From Acanthaster planci (taxonomy: Eukaryota > Echinodermata > Asteroidea > Valvatida > Acanthasteridae), in contig NW_019091596.1 in assembly GCF_001949145.1 (NCBI RefSeq), positions 2,486 through 64,485 on the forward strand: 62,000 bases of DNA, given 5' to 3'. Below the pieces are notes generated by a model, which did not search any database, was not told the DNA's origin, and worked only from the letters and a program-made list of their open reading frames with translations. Made by a program: the position numbers and the translations under genes. Below are positions 59,940 through 62,000 of the stretch, in pieces (position 1 is the stretch's first letter; each line of letters opens with the position of its first letter).

Positions 59940-62000
59940 CTCCATCCTTATTGTTTCTCAAGTCACTTTCTAGCTGTTTATCACCTGTCCCCTGGGAGCC
60001 GTTAGCTGGTACCCAGGTTGGATGAACAGCAGTTATTGTAATCAGAGAGAGTTTTTTTTACAATGGTGGCTGTATATAATGCCTAGTGATGTTGAGGATA
60101 TGCCAGGCTTTGGTAATAGATCAGGCCAGAAATTGCCTCATTGTTGTCATAATTGAAATCACTCTGAGCCTCTACCTCTACATACCCCCAGGTGCATTGA
60201 AAGGAGTCAGTTCAGTCCTTCCCCTTAGTCACTTGCCTTTTGCAAGTTAAATTTGAATAAAATCTGGTACACTGAGTTATCTGATTGCATATAAACATAA
60301 CAATTTGAATTTTTCCAGACTAAAGACACTGTTGATACTCCTCACAATTCAGGGCAAGCTTTGCATAGTGACTACCACCCGTGGAATGATCTGGTTCCTT
60401 TGTACCCTTGTTATCCATTGTGAACAGTGTATTGGTTGAAGGCCTGTCTTATTCTAAGCAAATCCTTGCCCCGAATCTTGAGGTATAGCAACGGTGTCTT
60501 TAGTGTAGAGAATTCAACTTGTTATGTTCACGTGAATTTAAAGAACTCAGTGTGTAAAGGAGTATAACAGTAATACTTGACAGTTTCTTATTAGCAGTTG
60601 ATGTATTAGCTCCGTCATTTACAGTTTTACCCCTTGTCTTTCTCTTGAACTTAACACCTGTGTCTGTTTCTCTCTTTGCAAATCATCCTCAGCTGTTCAT
60701 TTGAACAGATCATCTCATGCATTTATGTTTGTGTGTACACTAGTCGGCACCTTGATTCTCTGGTCATGTGCACTATGAATTTGTGATCACGCCTGTGTAT
60801 CCCAACTGTGTTTGTCGTTAATAGCCTCCACTATGTCTTGCGCTGGCAATAGTACCAGACAAAAGTCATCTGAAGAGGAGACAAAAGAGGCATTTTCTAG
60901 TATCCTGATTTTGGATACTGATTCAGATTTCTGAAACTGTGACACTTTGTGACTTTAAACCTGTAGTGACCAATTTGAGATTACTTTATGAATCTCCATA
61001 TATATATACACATGGGTGTTCAGAAGATGCACTGTCCACTTCTTGAAACAAATCATAACCGGTTGGTTCATAAATTTTTCACCCAAACAGTCACTGCTCC
61101 AGGATCAGATGCTTCCTCTTGGACAGAAATTTGCCCCACTTTTTTCCCCAGAAATAGTTGGTAAATTCACAAATTCCCTAATGGGGCTTTTGGTGGTCAC
61201 TTGGTCAGCTGCAAGCAAGGATATAGACAATTGATTTACGTCCTGTTTTTACTGATGGTGCTTGCCAGAGAACTTTCTCCCCCCCCCTCAGAAGCAATTT
61301 GGCAAGGGGTGTTGACACCACGTTTCAGTTCTGAGTTTTCAGTTTTGAGATCCCCAGCAACACATCAGGGTGAATATTACCAGAGGGTTGAGTACTTGCA
61401 GCTTTTGAGGGCAGTGGGTCACCCTGGTGCTGTATTTGTTGGTTTGTGGAGGATTTGAAGGTGTTGAAGAGAAATGAATCATAAAGGTTGACCCTGTAGG
61501 TAGTTACATCCGTATGCTTACATACACACTTATGAGGAATTTGGCTTTTATCCTTTAGCTTGACTTGTCACCATGTAAGATAAGTCTAGAGGCTTTCAGT
61601 CCTTAATTAACTGAAGACATTGATGTGTGTTCAACCAAGTCTTATTGACAGGAGATCTATCTGTCTGCATTACTCTTTTCCCCAAAAGTGACTACCCCCT
61701 CCCACAAAAGCACTGTGTCACAAACATTGCAGAAAACTTCAAGAAAAGAGTGATGTTCATGGTTGCCCAGATTTTGCTAAGTTGTTTTTTGGGGGAAAAC
61801 CACCCCCTCTATTAATTGTACATACAAGAGAAAGTTAAGCATAGCCCAATTTCTAAATAAGTAATTTACCCAGAGATTTATGCGCCAGTCAGGTGGCAGC
61901 TTGTCAATATGTTCAAAATTAACTTCTTCTTTCTTTGTTCAATATTTGTCCCCTAATGTGGAAAATTAGATGTCCCCAGGTTCCTCAAGCACCTGGTTTA

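Larger units (their letters stand above)
47274..62000. other. Gene-poor 3' flank with islands of possible regulatory sequence
   Basis: After the DSN1 stop codon there are 14.7 kb with no gene I can support. A DSN1 poly(A) signal is not obvious. Content seen: short GC-rich stretches in AT-rich DNA at about 49.56-49.77, 50.2-50.5, 52.07-52.42, 53.41-53.58, 55.45-55.6, 56.9-57.45, 58.23-58.62 and 59.78-60.02 kb; a DR5 nuclear-receptor element (59923-59939); a PBX/MEIS-type site (53522-53531); a SINE (about 55755-56045); C and G runs; and three exon-like pieces (52361-52414, 53417-53482 and 57323-57441 minus). It reads like the intron or cis-regulatory flank of a developmental gene outside the window, but that is inference. 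Confidence 0.55.

Noticed and set aside
1-62000. CRISPR arrays, operons, ribosomal RNA genes, autonomous transposons with reverse transcriptase or transposase
   Set aside because: No regularly spaced repeats, no polycistronic arrangement, no rRNA-like sequence, and no long frame with polymerase or transposase motifs was seen on either strand.

Overview
This is a window of animal nuclear DNA. Genes are split into many small exons with GT-AG introns, protein-coding sequence is a small share of the window, and the spaces between exons carry tRNA-derived SINEs and short inverted-repeat (MITE-like) elements. The gene complement (Polycomb-like, POFUT1, DSN1) and the repeat style suggest an invertebrate deuterostome such as an echinoderm, hemichordate or amphioxus. 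That placement is inference; the sequence alone does not settle it.

Layout. From 1 to 5.1 kb there is a non-coding flank with a palindromic NRF1-type site and a foldback element. From 5.1 to 11.3 kb on + lies a six-exon gene for a 566-residue nuclear-type protein with a Tyr/Gln/Ala-rich N-terminus, an RGG block and one matrin/U1-type zinc finger; I cannot name its orthologue. From 11.3 to 20.9 kb the DNA is mostly non-coding, with one weak two-exon candidate on the minus strand (14.5-16.7 kb). From 20.9 to 29.9 kb on minus lies a complete 15-exon Polycomb-like gene (PCL; the family of vertebrate PHF1, MTF2 and PHF19): Tudor, two PHD fingers, winged-helix extension and a C-terminal chromo-like domain, with a probable promoter carrying a perfect E2F palindrome near 31.26 kb. 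From 33.2 to 38.1 kb on minus lies a complete seven-exon POFUT1 gene with signal peptide and C-terminal DDEL. From 38.1 to 42.0 kb there is an intergenic stretch with two MITEs and a likely promoter. From 42.0 to 47.3 kb on + lies the kinetochore gene DSN1 in seven coding exons. From 47.3 kb to the end is a 14.7 kb stretch with no confident gene but with islands that look regulatory, including a perfect DR5 retinoid-type element, and two or three possible small exons.

The four confident genes do not form one pathway: chromatin (PCL), Notch and EGF-repeat glycosylation in the ER (POFUT1), chromosome segregation (DSN1) and probable RNA or chromatin binding (the zinc-finger protein). POFUT1 and DSN1 are divergently arranged neighbours here and both map to 20q11 in human, which points to old linkage.

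The most notable details are a TTAA-flanked MITE that abuts and partly builds the 5' splice site of the PCL Tudor exon, a GC-AG intron inside the second PHD finger, the DR5 element in the gene-poor flank, and a pair of foldback elements 35 kb apart.
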